Assembly: GCA_963836195.1 (NCBI GenBank)
Contig: CAWIIX010000031.1
Span: forward strand, 1 to 64,000
Direction: 5' to 3'
Source of the DNA: Trebonia sp963836195
GTDB taxonomy: Bacteria; Actinomycetota; Actinomycetes; Streptosporangiales; Streptosporangiaceae
DNA length: 64,000 bases
Shown here: piece after piece, positions 26,001-35,157 of the stretch
Position numbering within the stretch: position 1 is the first letter of the stretch
Layout: every line of letters starts with the position of its first letter
The notes under the pieces: model-generated
What the model saw: the letters and a program-made list of their open reading frames with translations, nothing else
Database searches by the model: none
What the model was told of the DNA's origin: nothing
Program-made: the position numbers and the translations under genes

Positions 26001-27130
26001 GACGCGGGCTCCTCCAGCTCCGCCAGCTCGCTCAGTTCGGAAAGCAACTCCGCCCGCTGACGCTCAAGCGCGGCCGTCGGCTTGGCGTACACGTGCTCGA
26101 AGAGCTCGGCCGGATCGACGCTGACGTCGGCGTTCATCCGCTCCCTGACGTCCTCCGCCAGCCGCTCCGCCTCCGCCGTCAACCGCGCCAGAGACGAGTC
26201 GTCAAGCAGCCCGGCCCCGCGCAGGTAGGCCTCAAGCCGAGCGATCGGGTCGCGCGAAAGCCACCCGCTGACCTCCGCCGACGCCCGGTACCTGGTCGCG
26301 TCGTCGGCGTTGGTGTGCGCCTCGATCCGGTAGGTGAGCGCCTCGATCAGGGTGGGGCCGTCGCCGGCCGCCGCCCGCGATACCCCGGCCCGCACCGCCG
26401 CGTAGACCGCGGCGGCGTCGTTGCCGTCGATCAGCAGCGACGGGATGCCGTACCCGATCCCCTTCGCGGCGAGCGTCGGCGCCGCCGTCTGCTTGGCCAG
26501 CGGCACGCTGATGGCGTACCCGTTGTTCTGCACCAGGAAGACCACCGGGGCCTTCCAGACGCCGGCGAAGTTGAGCGCCTCGTGGGTGTCGCCCTCGCTG
26601 GTGGCGCCGTCGCCGAGCAGCGCCAGCGCCACCTGGTCCTCGTTCTTCAGCGTGGCCGCGTACGCGAGGCCGACCGCGTGCAGGGTGTTGGTCGCCAGCG
26701 GGGTGCACTGCGGCGCGACCCGGTACTGGTAGGGGTCGTAGCCGCAGTGCCAGTCGCCGCGCAGCAGCGTGAGCGTCTCCTCGGCGGGCACGCCCCGGGT
26801 CAGCACCGCCATCGAGTCGCGGTAGGTCGGAAACAGCCAGTCCTGGCGGCGCAGCGCGACCACGGCCCCGACCTGGCAGGCGTCCTGGCCGCGGGAGGAC
26901 GGGTAGACCGCGAGCCTGCCCTGCTTGGCCAGCGCGGTCGACTGGCTGTCGAACCGCCGTCCGAGCACCATCCGCCGATGCAGCTCCACCAGCACGTCTG
27001 GCCCGGGAAGGCTCAGCGACCCCGGATTGTCACCCGGATGCCCGTCGGCGTCGATCAACTGCAGTGGCGTCGCGCTCGGCAGCAGGTTGTCGGCGGCCGC
27101 CGCTTCGCTGCGGCGGGCGAGAGTCTTCAC
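25997..27130 (-). CDS. 2-oxo acid dehydrogenase E1 component, alpha subunit
   Basis: 377 residues from GTG 27130, preceded by GAAGGGA. The TPP/Mg motif GDGATSEGDTHEALNFAG and the following VVFLVQNNGYAISVP are intact, and RIEAHTNADDATRYR is the phosphorylation-loop region seen in BCKDH-type E1alpha. First gene of the E1alpha-E1beta-E2 operon, divergent from an Lrp/AsnC regulator that probably senses a branched-chain amino acid. Confidence 0.93.
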   Translation of the reverse strand: MKTLARRSEAAAADNLLPSATPLQLIDADGHPGDNPGSLSLPGPDVLVELHRRMVLGRRFDSQSTALAKQGRLAVYPSSRGQDACQVGAVVALRRQDWLFPTYRDSMAVLTRGVPAEETLTLLRGDWHCGYDPYQYRVAPQCTPLATNTLHAVGLAYAATLKNEDQVALALLGDGATSEGDTHEALNFAGVWKAPVVFLVQNNGYAISVPLAKQTAAPTLAAKGIGYGIPSLLIDGNDAAAVYAAVRAGVSRAAAGDGPTLIEALTYRIEAHTNADDATRYRASAEVSGWLSRDPIARLEAYLRGAGLLDDSSLARLTAEAERLAEDVRERMNADVSVDPAELFEHVYAKPTAALERQRAELLSELSELAELEEPAS

Positions 27131-27246
27131 GGCCGCTCCCTTCAACAAAGACCTTTTCCAGAGAATGTCCCCAATCAGAGCCAAATTTCTAGTGGCACGG
27201 ACGAAGACGAGACGTAATGATCAAGACAGCGATGTACATTGCCCAT

Positions 27247-27729
27247 ATGACTGACAGCGACCTTCCCCCGGACGATCTCCGTGGACATATGGCAGCGATG
27301 GACGACACCGACCGGCAGATCGTCGATGCGCTGCGGGCCGACGGCCGGATGTCGATGCGCTCGCTTGCCGAGCTGATCCACATCTCCCGGGCCAGCGCCT
27401 ACGCCCGCGTCGCGCGGCTGGAGCGGGACGGCGTGATCACCGGCTACGCCGCGCTGGTCGACCCGGTTCGCTACGGCTACGCGCTGTCGGCCTACGTCTA
27501 CGTCGACATCGCCCAGCGGTCCTGGAAGTCGGTCCGCGGCCAGCTGCTAGCCATGCCCGCCGTCGATCACGTCGCGCTGCTGTCGGGCGAGCACGACATC
27601 CTGGTGCGGGTCCGCGCCCGCGACGCGGTGTCGCTGCGCGACACCGTGCTCACCCGTCTCCAGGACATCCCCGAGGTGCACTCGACCCAGACGGTGCTGA
27701 TCTTCGAGGAGGCCACCCCGAACCGTTAA
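27247..27729 (+). CDS. Lrp/AsnC family transcriptional regulator
   Basis: 160 residues from ATG 27247; in-frame starts at 27217, 27232 and 27289 are also possible. N-terminal HTH (DDTDRQIVDALRADGRMSMR, ISRASAYARVARLERDGVI) plus a C-terminal RAM ligand domain (YVYVDIAQRSWKSVRGQLL, GEHDILVRVRA). TACATT at 27235-27240 lies 7 nt before the ATG, so a leaderless message is possible. It is divergent from the BCKDH-type operon and resembles BkdR-type activators. Confidence 0.92.
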   Translation: MTDSDLPPDDLRGHMAAMDDTDRQIVDALRADGRMSMRSLAELIHISRASAYARVARLERDGVITGYAALVDPVRYGYALSAYVYVDIAQRSWKSVRGQLLAMPAVDHVALLSGEHDILVRVRARDAVSLRDTVLTRLQDIPEVHSTQTVLIFEEATPNR

Positions 27730-27776
27730 CCCTGACGGTGCGGGGTGGGTAGCTCAGTGCCGGCCAACGGGGACGC

Positions 27777-27793
27777 GGTCCGGACCATGGTCC
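27777..27793. terminator. Overlapping palindromes between convergent genes
   Basis: GGTCCGGACC (27777-27786) and GGACCATGGTCC (27782-27793) are overlapping perfect palindromes in the 112-bp space between the Lrp gene and the convergent LigD-type gene. They could form a hairpin acting on either transcript; there is no U-tract. Confidence 0.3.
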
Positions 27794-27841
27794 AGTCGGA
27801 GATCGGTCCTTAGTAGGTCAGCTCGCGGACTCCCCCAGTGG

Positions 27842-28738
27842 CTAGCGCCTGGCCGAGCCCAGACGGGCCAGGCGGCGGCGCGCGGTCGCAAGGCCTCGAC
27901 GGTGCCTGGTCATGGTGGCCCACGGGTCGGCCGAGCGCTCCACCCGGGCGGCGATCGAGCGGAGGGTGAACTGGTGCGGGCTGAGCCCGGCGTCCTCGAC
28001 CTCGTCCCACTCCAGCGGCGTCGCCACGGTCGCGCCGGGCCGGGCGCGCACGGTGTAGGGCGCCACCACGGTCTGCGCGTACGCGTTGCGCATGATGTCG
28101 AGGTAGAGCCGCTGCCCGCGCTGCTCCTTCCGCTGCTCCACGGTCAGCTCGTCCGGGTATCGCGCGGCCAGCAGGTCGGCGGCGTCGCGGGCGAAGCCGC
28201 GGACCGCATCGAAGTCCTCCTCGGGGCGCAGTGGGACGTGAACGTGCAGCCCTTTACCGCCCGTTGTCTTGACATAGGTCGTGAGACCAAGCTCGTCTTC
28301 GAGCAGTCCTCGCAGGTGCAGCGCGTGACGGCGGACGTCATCGAAGCTGTCATCGGACGGCGGATCAAGGTCGAACACGAGCTGGTCGGGCATCTCGAGC
28401 GCGCTCACCCGGCTGAGGAAGATGTGGAACTCGACCGTGCCCTGGTTCGCCAGGTACACCAGCGTGTCGGCTCTGTCGGCGACCACATGGCACACCGACC
28501 CGCCCTGTTTTCCCACCTCGGTCCGGCCCACCCAGTCGGGGAAGTGCTTGCCCGCGTTCTTCTGCACGATGCGCTGGCCGGTGATGCCGTCGGGATACCG
28601 GTCGAGGACGAGCGGCCGGTCCCGCAGGTAGCCGAGGATGTGCGGCGCCATCTCCTGGTAGTAGTTCACCAGGTCGCCCTTGGTGATCCCGTCGTCAGGG
28701 AAGAACAGCTTGTCGAGATGCGATAGCTGGACGGTCAT
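27842..28738 (-). CDS. LigD-type DNA polymerase domain protein (NHEJ primase-polymerase), stand-alone
   Basis: 298 residues matching only the polymerase domain of LigD (archaeo-eukaryotic primase fold). Catalytic acids are visible: D123 and D125 in VFDLDPP and D214 in LYLDIMRN, with the nucleotide-binding loop TTGGKGLHVHVPL at 158-170. No ligase or nuclease domain is fused, and no ku gene lies nearby. Split PolDom proteins are known in actinomycetes and support end-joining repair by adding ribonucleotides. Confidence 0.92.
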   Translation of the reverse strand: MTVQLSHLDKLFFPDDGITKGDLVNYYQEMAPHILGYLRDRPLVLDRYPDGITGQRIVQKNAGKHFPDWVGRTEVGKQGGSVCHVVADRADTLVYLANQGTVEFHIFLSRVSALEMPDQLVFDLDPPSDDSFDDVRRHALHLRGLLEDELGLTTYVKTTGGKGLHVHVPLRPEEDFDAVRGFARDAADLLAARYPDELTVEQRKEQRGQRLYLDIMRNAYAQTVVAPYTVRARPGATVATPLEWDEVEDAGLSPHQFTLRSIAARVERSADPWATMTRHRRGLATARRRLARLGSARR

Positions 28739-29100
28739 GCGTTCTCCCTGCCCGAACCGGACCGGATTATGACCGGTGAGCCCGGTCCGGCGGCGCTTCG
28801 GTTCCCACTGCCGGGGTGGCGCGCTTGACCACGATGCGGGCCAGTAAAGCAAGGAAAGTGCGATTCGATTAATTCATGGGACTCATAGAGATGCCTAATA
28901 GCGGCTGGGGCGGGAAATCCTGAAAGGATATTCATAGGAAACACGGAAAAGCCGGGCACAGTCAAGAAGGTAATGCTCAGGCGGCCGGAATCGCCGCCGC
29001 CCCACGGGGTGATGCTGGCCTGCCGCTGGGCTCATCGGACCCGCCGCCGCCGTTTTGCACCTACTATCGCGTTTGATCCGGTCGGCGTGAGGTGGGCGTG
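28739..29100. other. Intergenic region with inverted repeat 28757-28790
   Basis: This 362-bp divergent space contains 9-bp arms CCGGACCGG (28757-28765) and CCGGTCCGG (28782-28790), with a further ACCGGT between them, starting 19 bp upstream of the LigD-type start; it may be a leader hairpin or operator. From about 28850 to 28970 the DNA is much less GC-rich, probably holding the promoters. No gene is seen. Confidence 0.45.
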
Positions 29101-29802
29101 ATGGAGATTTCCCTCGAGGACGTGCGGCATGCGCTGGTCGAGCTGGGCAGGCTGCGGTTCGGCGAGATGAGCCTGGAGGATGCGATCAGGGAAGTGGTGG
29201 AGACAACCCACTCGATGTTTGACGTCGACGGGGCGGGCCTGATGCTGGCCGACTCGGCCCAGCACCTGCGCAACGTCGCCGCCTCTGACGATCGGTTCGC
29301 GCACCTGGAGGAACTGCAGGTGCGGCACCAAGAAGGCCCCTGCATCGAGGCGTTCGACACCAAGGAACTGGTCAGCGCCACCGACCTGGGGGCGAGCGGC
29401 CGCTGGCCGCTGTTCAGCGAGGCCGCGGTCGAGCGAGACATCCGGGCCGTGCTCGCCAGCCCGCTGCCCTACAACCAGGATGCGGTCGGCGTCGTCGCGG
29501 TGCTGTCCGAGCGCAGCCGCCCGTGGTCGCCCGCCAACGAGCTGGCGCTGCTTGCGTTTACCGATCTCGCCGCGTTGCTGATCGCCAGCATCATCCAGGG
29601 CGAAAGACAGTCAGAACTGGCCGGCCAGCTGCAGGGAGCGCTGAACTCGCGGCAGCTGATCGAGCAGGCGAAGGGCATCTTGATGGGCACCCGCGGCGTT
29701 TCCGCCCGCACGGCCTACGACCACCTTCGGGCGAAGGCCAGGTCCGAGCGCCGCAAGCTGGCCGAGGTCTGCGCCGAGATTGTCCAGGACGCGGTGCGGT
29801 AG
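29101..29802 (+). CDS. GAF and ANTAR domain RNA-binding antiterminator-type regulator
   Basis: 233 residues from ATG 29101 (GTG 29092 also possible). A GAF sensor domain (residues ~15-165; MFDVDGAGLMLADSAQHLR, ASPLPYNQDAVGVVAVLS) is followed by an ANTAR domain (SRQLIEQAKGILMGTRGVSA, AYDHLRAKARSERRKLAEVC). ANTAR domains bind paired hairpins in RNA to prevent termination. No phosphoacceptor domain is present, so a small ligand or redox signal through the GAF domain is likely. A STAS-domain gene follows on the same strand. Confidence 0.9.
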   Translation: MEISLEDVRHALVELGRLRFGEMSLEDAIREVVETTHSMFDVDGAGLMLADSAQHLRNVAASDDRFAHLEELQVRHQEGPCIEAFDTKELVSATDLGASGRWPLFSEAAVERDIRAVLASPLPYNQDAVGVVAVLSERSRPWSPANELALLAFTDLAALLIASIIQGERQSELAGQLQGALNSRQLIEQAKGILMGTRGVSARTAYDHLRAKARSERRKLAEVCAEIVQDAVR

Positions 29803-29977
29803 TCCTTAACCGGCCGCGCATCCTGCTATACGATGATTCCGTCGTTACCAAGCCGCCCAGATCCTTGCGGCCCATGTCACGCCGGCGGATGTCCCCGCGT
29901 CTTCGCGCGCAGTATCGCGACGACCCCTCCTGACAGCGGTCGGCCTAGCCCGAGACTCATCGGCTGAATGGGCAACC

Positions 29978-30262
29978 GTGATCGGCGAGACGATGACCGT
30001 CCTGCTACAGGGCGAGTTCGACGTGACCAGTGAGGGCGCTCTGTCCGCCTCGCTGGAGCGGATCCACCAGCACGGGCCGAGTCGGCTCATCTTCGAGATG
30101 GCGGCGGTCGGCTACATCGACTGCGCCTCGGCGCGGCTCATCGTGGGCACCGGCCGGTGGCTTCCGCCCGGCGTCAAGCCGGTCATCGTCTCCCCATCGC
30201 CCGTTGCCCGCCGAGTCCTGCAAGTCAGCGGCATCGGGGCGCTCTGCGAGTTCGAGCACTGA
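29978..30262 (+). CDS. STAS domain protein (anti-sigma factor antagonist type)
   Basis: 94 residues from GTG 29978. The short STAS fold is recognised by VLLQGEFDVTSEGALSAS and FEMAAVGYIDCASARLIVG; the serine in DCAS occupies the usual phosphorylation position of SpoIIAA-like antagonists. It lies 175 nt after the GAF-ANTAR gene, a common stress-signalling neighbourhood. No anti-sigma kinase or sigma factor is in the window. Confidence 0.8.
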   Translation: MIGETMTVLLQGEFDVTSEGALSASLERIHQHGPSRLIFEMAAVGYIDCASARLIVGTGRWLPPGVKPVIVSPSPVARRVLQVSGIGALCEFEH

Positions 30263-30299
30263 CGGCCCGCCGTCAGCCCGCATCGTCAAGCAAGGCAGG

Positions 30300-30709
30300 C
30301 AGCACCGTGCGGGAGCTGTCGACGTCGGGCAAGGCCTACGGGATCACCGCCGACCTCACGAACGGAGGGCGGCGGACGAGGCCTGCCAGCAGCTGGCGGC
30401 GGACCACGCCGACGCGACCCTGCTCGAAAACGCGGCCGGGCTGTTCCTGCCCAAGCCGTTCCTCGACCACGACGGGGCCGACTACGACTCCTACCAGGAG
30501 CTGAACCGGGCGATCTTCTTCCTGACCCAGACGGTCGCCAAGGGGATGGTCGGCCACGGGCAGGGTGGCTCGATCGTGAACATCGGCAGCATGTGGGCGA
30601 ACCAGGCGATCGGCGCGACCCCGTCGTCGGCCTACTCGCTGGCCAAGGGCGGCCTGCACGCGCTTCAGAACTGGCGGCGGCCGGCCTCTTCCCACCAGAG
30701 CGCCTGAGT
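30300..30709 (+). pseudogene. Decayed short-chain dehydrogenase/reductase gene
   Basis: Two fragments in different frames. First ELSTSGKAYGITADLT (30313 onward), then DATLLENAAGLFLPKPFLDH, GGSIVNIGSMWANQAIG and AYSLAKGGLHAL, with the SDR active-site Y-x3-K. The N-terminal NAD(P) Rossmann motif is absent, there is a deletion between the fragments, and the C-terminal part is lost after ALQNW. The remnant is non-functional. Confidence 0.8.
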
Positions 30710-30979
30710 GGCCTGGCTCGACGCGCGGGGGCGCGCGCAACCGGGCGCATAACTCAGCCGCAGCCGTTCGATCCGCGCCGACGTGCCCACCGAATACAGC
30801 GGCCGCTGCACCGGCCCGGGTGGCGGGATCCGGGTCCACCCGCGCCGCACCGTCTGTTTGAGACACCAGCTGACGCAGTGATGGCACCACGCCGCCAGAT
30901 CCACGCGGTGTGGCGCCGCCAGTCCGCCCTGAGGCCGCTCAAAGCGGTAATACCGTGGTGCAAGCGCGATCATCATCAC
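30665..30979 (-). CDS. Uncertain ORF coupled to an oxidoreductase remnant
   Basis: 104-residue frame whose ATG at 30979 overlaps the stop of the oxidoreductase fragment and follows GGGAGGG, as a coupled gene would. The protein (MMMIALAPRYYRFERPQGG, AWCHHCVSWCLKQTVRRG) matches no family I recognise, and its 3' part overlaps the SDR remnant. It could be a broken or chance frame. Confidence 0.25.
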   Translation of the reverse strand: MMMIALAPRYYRFERPQGGLAAPHRVDLAAWCHHCVSWCLKQTVRRGWTRIPPPGPVQRPLYSVGTSARIERLRLSYAPGCARPRASSQATQALWWEEAGRRQF

Positions 30980-31235
30980 CCTCCCGTGGCGCCGAATCGC
31001 TCGGTCTTCACCCGCTCAGGCGGGTAGCCGAGACCCGCCAGGGCAGCCGCGGAGGTCTCGACGAAGTTCGTCGGCCCGCAGATGAAAGGCCGGCGGGTTT
31101 CCTCGGCAGGCCAGGCGATTTCTTTCAGCCGGGCCGCGTCAATCCGGCGGCTGTAGCCGATCCACCCCGGCGGCTGACTGCGGGTCAGCGTGTAGGACAC
31201 CTGTGCCCCGTCCCGGTCGGCGTCAAGCCTGCGCG
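30976..31235 (-). pseudogene. C-terminal remnant of an FAD-binding oxidoreductase
   Basis: Reads VSYTLTRSQPPGWIGYSRRI, RRPFICGPTNFVETSAAALA and GYPPERVKTERFGATGG, the C-terminal NAD(P)-binding lobe of ferredoxin-NADP reductase-type proteins ending in the usual R-F-G-x-T-G-G. The FAD domain and most of the NAD domain are missing upstream. A sulfite-oxidase-like partner, common beside such genes, is not present. Confidence 0.7.
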
Positions 31236-31271
31236 CACAGCTCACCCTCGGAAAACCACAAAGGCATCATT

Positions 31272-31293
31272 TCGAACGGACCCTGCGTTCCAC
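31272..31293. repeat. 22-nt repeat, copy D
   Basis: TCGAACGGACCCTGCG followed by YTCCAC; 21 of 22 bases match copy E at 41938-41959. It lies in the gene-poor stretch 31246-31402, which otherwise shows no supportable gene: a GTG at 31308 opens a short frame that ends without domain similarity. Confidence 0.5.
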
Positions 31294-31402
31294 TAACTTC
31301 TCCACTGTGACCTCCACCGTGCCCTTCCAGGCGCTGGCGGCCGCGGCGGGCGTCGACCTCGCCCGGACGCCCTTGACCACCACCGTCAGATCAGCTAGCC
31401 AG

Positions 31403-34400
31403 CTAGATCTTCTTGATCCGATCGATCCGCACGACCGGTTCTTCCGGCGTGTTCAGCGCGGCGGCGGATGCGCCTAGCGCGTTTCCCGCCGCGGCTCTGG
31501 CCTGCCTGGCGGCCGCGCTGGCGGCCAGGAACTCGATGTTCCTGGCGGTCTCCTCCATGCGTTCGGCGGTCCAGCCCGCGATGTCCTCCTCCGGAATGTG
31601 CATCCGGATGGTCAGGCGGGCGGTGGCCACCTGGCCGGTGAGGACCCGCAGCCGGGCGTAGGAGACGCTCCAGTCCACTGCGTGGCTGCGGGGCAGCGCC
31701 TCCCGGAGCGCCGTGCTGATGGAGTCGAGGACGTTCAGGGTCGCCCCCGGTCGGTCCTGCCAGCGGAAGTAGACGTGAAGTATGGGGTAGGCGTACTCGA
31801 CTACGGGTTCCATGTCAGCGTGGCTCAGCCGTCGTGACAGCAGCACCCGCAGCTTGTCGCAGCCGGGGTTCTCCTGAAGCTGGGCTTGGAGTTTCCCGGC
31901 GCTGTCGTCTGCTGGTTCCGGCCGGCTGCCGGGTGGCTCGTGGACGAACAAGACCATCACCGCCGTCCCGTACAGCAGCGCATAGGTCAGGCCGCCGAGC
32001 TGGAAGTCGGGCCGGGCGCTGGCGAGGTTGACGAGCATGTCCGACTCGATCTTGCTCCTGGCGTCGGCGCAGATGGCCAGCACGCGCCAGGTTCTGGCGG
32101 TGGGCATCTCGTTGTCGATGGCCGCGCCATTGACGAGATCAAGATCGGACGTGCGCAGCCATCGCGGCAGATGGTTCCCGTTGCCGTCCGGAGGTGTCTC
32201 GGCGCCGGGGGGCCCGGCGATGATGTTGGCCGTGGCCGACGGCGTCGCCTGGATCGCGACGACGTGCCGGGCATTGTCCGGCTGTGTCATCGCGGCCTGC
32301 AGCTCCTCCAAGAAGGTGGTGAGCCGGCGAATGTCCGCGCTGTCGCGCAGCGCCAGCCGCACTCGCGACCAGTGCTTGTCGTTGTGCCCGCTCACCGGGG
32401 GCGGCACCGGGAGCTGCGCGTCCAGGACGCTCAGCTTGTTCGCCGCCTTCTGCAGCGCGATCGATACCGGGTGCTTGGCGATCGTCAGCATCTCATCGCG
32501 GGAGACGCCGAAGAACAGGTCGACCATCCTGGACACCCCGGTTGCGGGCGTGAGGCGGCCCGGCGATAGCTCAAGCGGGCTGCTCGCCAGCTTGTCGTCC
32601 GTCGGGTGCCCATTGCGGCCGTTGCCCTCGGCCGGCCACCAGCGTTCGTCAGGCTGGCCGCGGAACACGATGAAGGTGACCGCCTGGCGCAGCGTGCCCG
32701 TCCGGAGCATCGCGAGCACGCTACTCGCCTCGGTCGGGAGCGCACCGCGCCAGGCCAGCAGGGGGAGCAGCTTCGGCGATATCGCTTCCCCGGGAACCTC
32801 CGGGTCCGCCTTCTGCCAGACGACGTACCCGTACGCCTTGCGGCCGATGGTCAGGGCCTCGGCCGTGGTGTCCCGCCAGTAATCGCTGCGCAGCGCCTCG
32901 AAATGCCGGTAGTCCGGAGTCGCGGTCGACAGAACGCGGCGCTGGCCGAACCCGTGCCATCCGGCCGGGATGAGCGGCCAGCTCTGCATGACCAGCAGCA
33001 GGTACAACTGCGCGGCGACGCAGCCGACGGCCCAGTAATCGGCCGCCGTGCCTCTCGCCTGGAAGCCGAGCGCGATTGCGAGGGTGAGCGCGGGCAGCAC
33101 CGAGGCGGCGATCAGCCAGTTGCCGATCGTGTAGAGCCGACCGCGCAAGGTCGATCGGTCCGGGCGCTCGATCCGGTCAGCCTGGGTCGTGGCGAACAGG
33201 GTGAGCACGATCGCCAGCACCTCCGCCGCCGGCCCGGTGCCTTCGGGTTGACCGCGTGCCAGCCGAGCAGGAACCCGAGGACGATGAGCATCAGGATCAG
33301 GCTCATCGTCGCCGACGACCGTGCGGTGGCGAAGTAATCGCGGTCCTCGACCGTGACGTCGGCCGATACGGTCGCCTGCCTGGGGATGGCGCGCTGCGGA
33401 ACGTCCTCGGTTATGTTGACCCGCCCGGTGATGGCCTGAGCGTTCACGACGTTCAGCTTGATACGCCGGGACAGCGACGGCTTGCCGGCGGCGAAGGCGC
33501 GTTGGGCGGTCGCCAGATAACCCTGGAACGGGCCGCCTTGCCAGTCCCAGTCGGTCGCCACATGTCGCAGTGCGGAGAGAAGTTCCCGTTTCTGAGGTGG
33601 CCCCTGTGCTGGATCGGCCGGCGCGTCAGCGGGCGGGCGCACCGCGTCGTCGGGCCGGTAGGTGAGCTGGTAGTGGCGCAGGACGTCGACCGCCTCAGCG
33701 GCGCTCACCCGGACCAAGTCCATAAACGGCCGCACCAAAGCGGTGGGCCAGCTCTTGTCCCGCGCGTGCTGCTGGGCCACGGTGACCTGGGCAAGCGCGA
33801 CGCTCAGGTCCTGCAGGGGCAGCGGCGTGTGGACCGTGATATCGAGCCGGGGTCCGTTAGGCCCGTCGGCTCCGCCGCCGGCCCGCCGGTCGACCGACAC
33901 CCCGTCGGGAAGGTTGACCTGGATCTGCCGGTCGGCGTCGGCGGTGGCAAGCAAGACGGCGATCTCGAGTCGGCCGACCGGCCGGATGATCCACGTCCGG
34001 GGCCTGAGCAGTGAAGCCGACGAGACGGTGAGCGTGCGCGGCGGCACCCGCACCGACAGCACCGACGGCGCGACGACGTAATCCATCAAGACCACGACGA
34101 TCAGCGACTCGCGCAGCGCCAGCAGCACCTTGACCGCACGCCGGGCAAGCTCGGCTGGGAGCGTGTGGTCGCCGCGCGTCCTCGCTTCCTTGTCGCCCGT
34201 CAGCGACTCCAGCTGCAGGTTGAAATATCCCACGATCGAGAGGAGCTCCTCCCTGGCCTCGGTCAGCCGGGGCGAGTCGATGGCGCTGACGGATGCCGCC
34301 GGCTCGCTTTCCTCGTCGGAACCCTGTCTGAGCACCCGGTAGATAGCGGCCGACAGCAGCAGCCGCTGATCGCGGGTGGCGACGGCCCCGGCCGTCGGCT

Positions 34401-34977
34401 GGCCGTCGGTCGGCATGTAGGACACCGCCATCTTGGCGATGATCTCCGCCATGGCGGCTGCGATCTGATGCTGCAGCTCGGCCGTGGGCATCATCGGGAC
34501 CGGCTTGCCCGCGGCGTCGGTCACGGTGGCGAACAGATCGGGCTCGCGCGGACCCGCGTCTGCCTCGGCGGGGGCGGTTGGATCATCGCGCCGGATGTAC
34601 GGCGGAAGGACCGCGACCGGCAGCCAGATCGGCCCGGTTCGCTGGCGGAACGCCTCATGGGTGACCTGGCTGAGGTCAACGTCGATCTTGATCGTGGTCT
34701 CGATGGTGTCCGAGCGCGTGATATCCACGATCTCCGACGTGGCCCGCACCCAGTCGTAGTTCGCCATCAGGAACAGCAGCTCACGCCCGAGCCGGGAGTC
34801 ATGGTCGTAATGGGCTTCCTGCCAGGTGAACTCGGCGGGCGTCACCGACTGGACCGCGCCAAACAGATCCGCCGCCAGCTCGACCAGGCTGTCTTCGGCG
34901 GCGCTATCCACCGTTTCCTGATCACGTTCATCATTGCCGGCAGCGTTGGACGAGCGAAACCGACCGAACCAGTGCAT
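31403..34977 (-). pseudogene. Large membrane protein of unknown function, split by a frameshift
   Basis: If joined, about 1190 residues. ATG 34977 opens a frame of ~600 informative residues (soluble, with two paired repeats of unknown fold) ending in a membrane segment MSLILMLIVLGFLLGWHAV. At ~33238-33246 one base is missing, and the protein continues in another frame as TGPAAEVLAIVLTLFATTQ, followed by two more membrane segments (IGNWLIAASVLPALTLAIAL; AQLYLLLVMQSWPLI) and a ~450-residue soluble part with a late segment near LTYALLYGTAVMVLFVHE. The 3575-nt span is one short of a multiple of three. Alternatively the 3' half starts at GTG 33220. No family is recognised. Confidence 0.65.
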
Positions 34978-35004
34978 TGACCCCCCACCCCTGGGGCGAC
35001 TTAC

Positions 35005-35014
35005 TGAACGGTCA
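35005..35014. promoter_or_regulatory. Possible TetR-type half-palindrome
   Basis: TGAACGGTCA, an imperfect 10-bp palindrome in an AT-rich stretch (TTACTGAACGGTCATTTTAT), lies between the large membrane protein and the MpaB-type oxygenase. The first half resembles the paaA upstream site. No TetR gene adjoins it. Confidence 0.3.
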
Positions 35015-35157
35015 TTTTATTCTGTAGTTCCCTTTTACGGAAGTACGCGCCAAATATTCCGCGCTACGACCCCGGGGGAACCCGCAGCGTCGCATTTGCG
35101 CCCGGTCGTTAGGCTCGTTCGTAGGGATAACCGCAGGAAGTAGCGCAGGAGGTGGGG

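Noticed and set aside
31308..31420. Possible gene start (VTSTVPFQALAAAAGVDL)
   Set aside because: Short frame with no domain similarity that runs into the 3' end of the opposing membrane protein gene.
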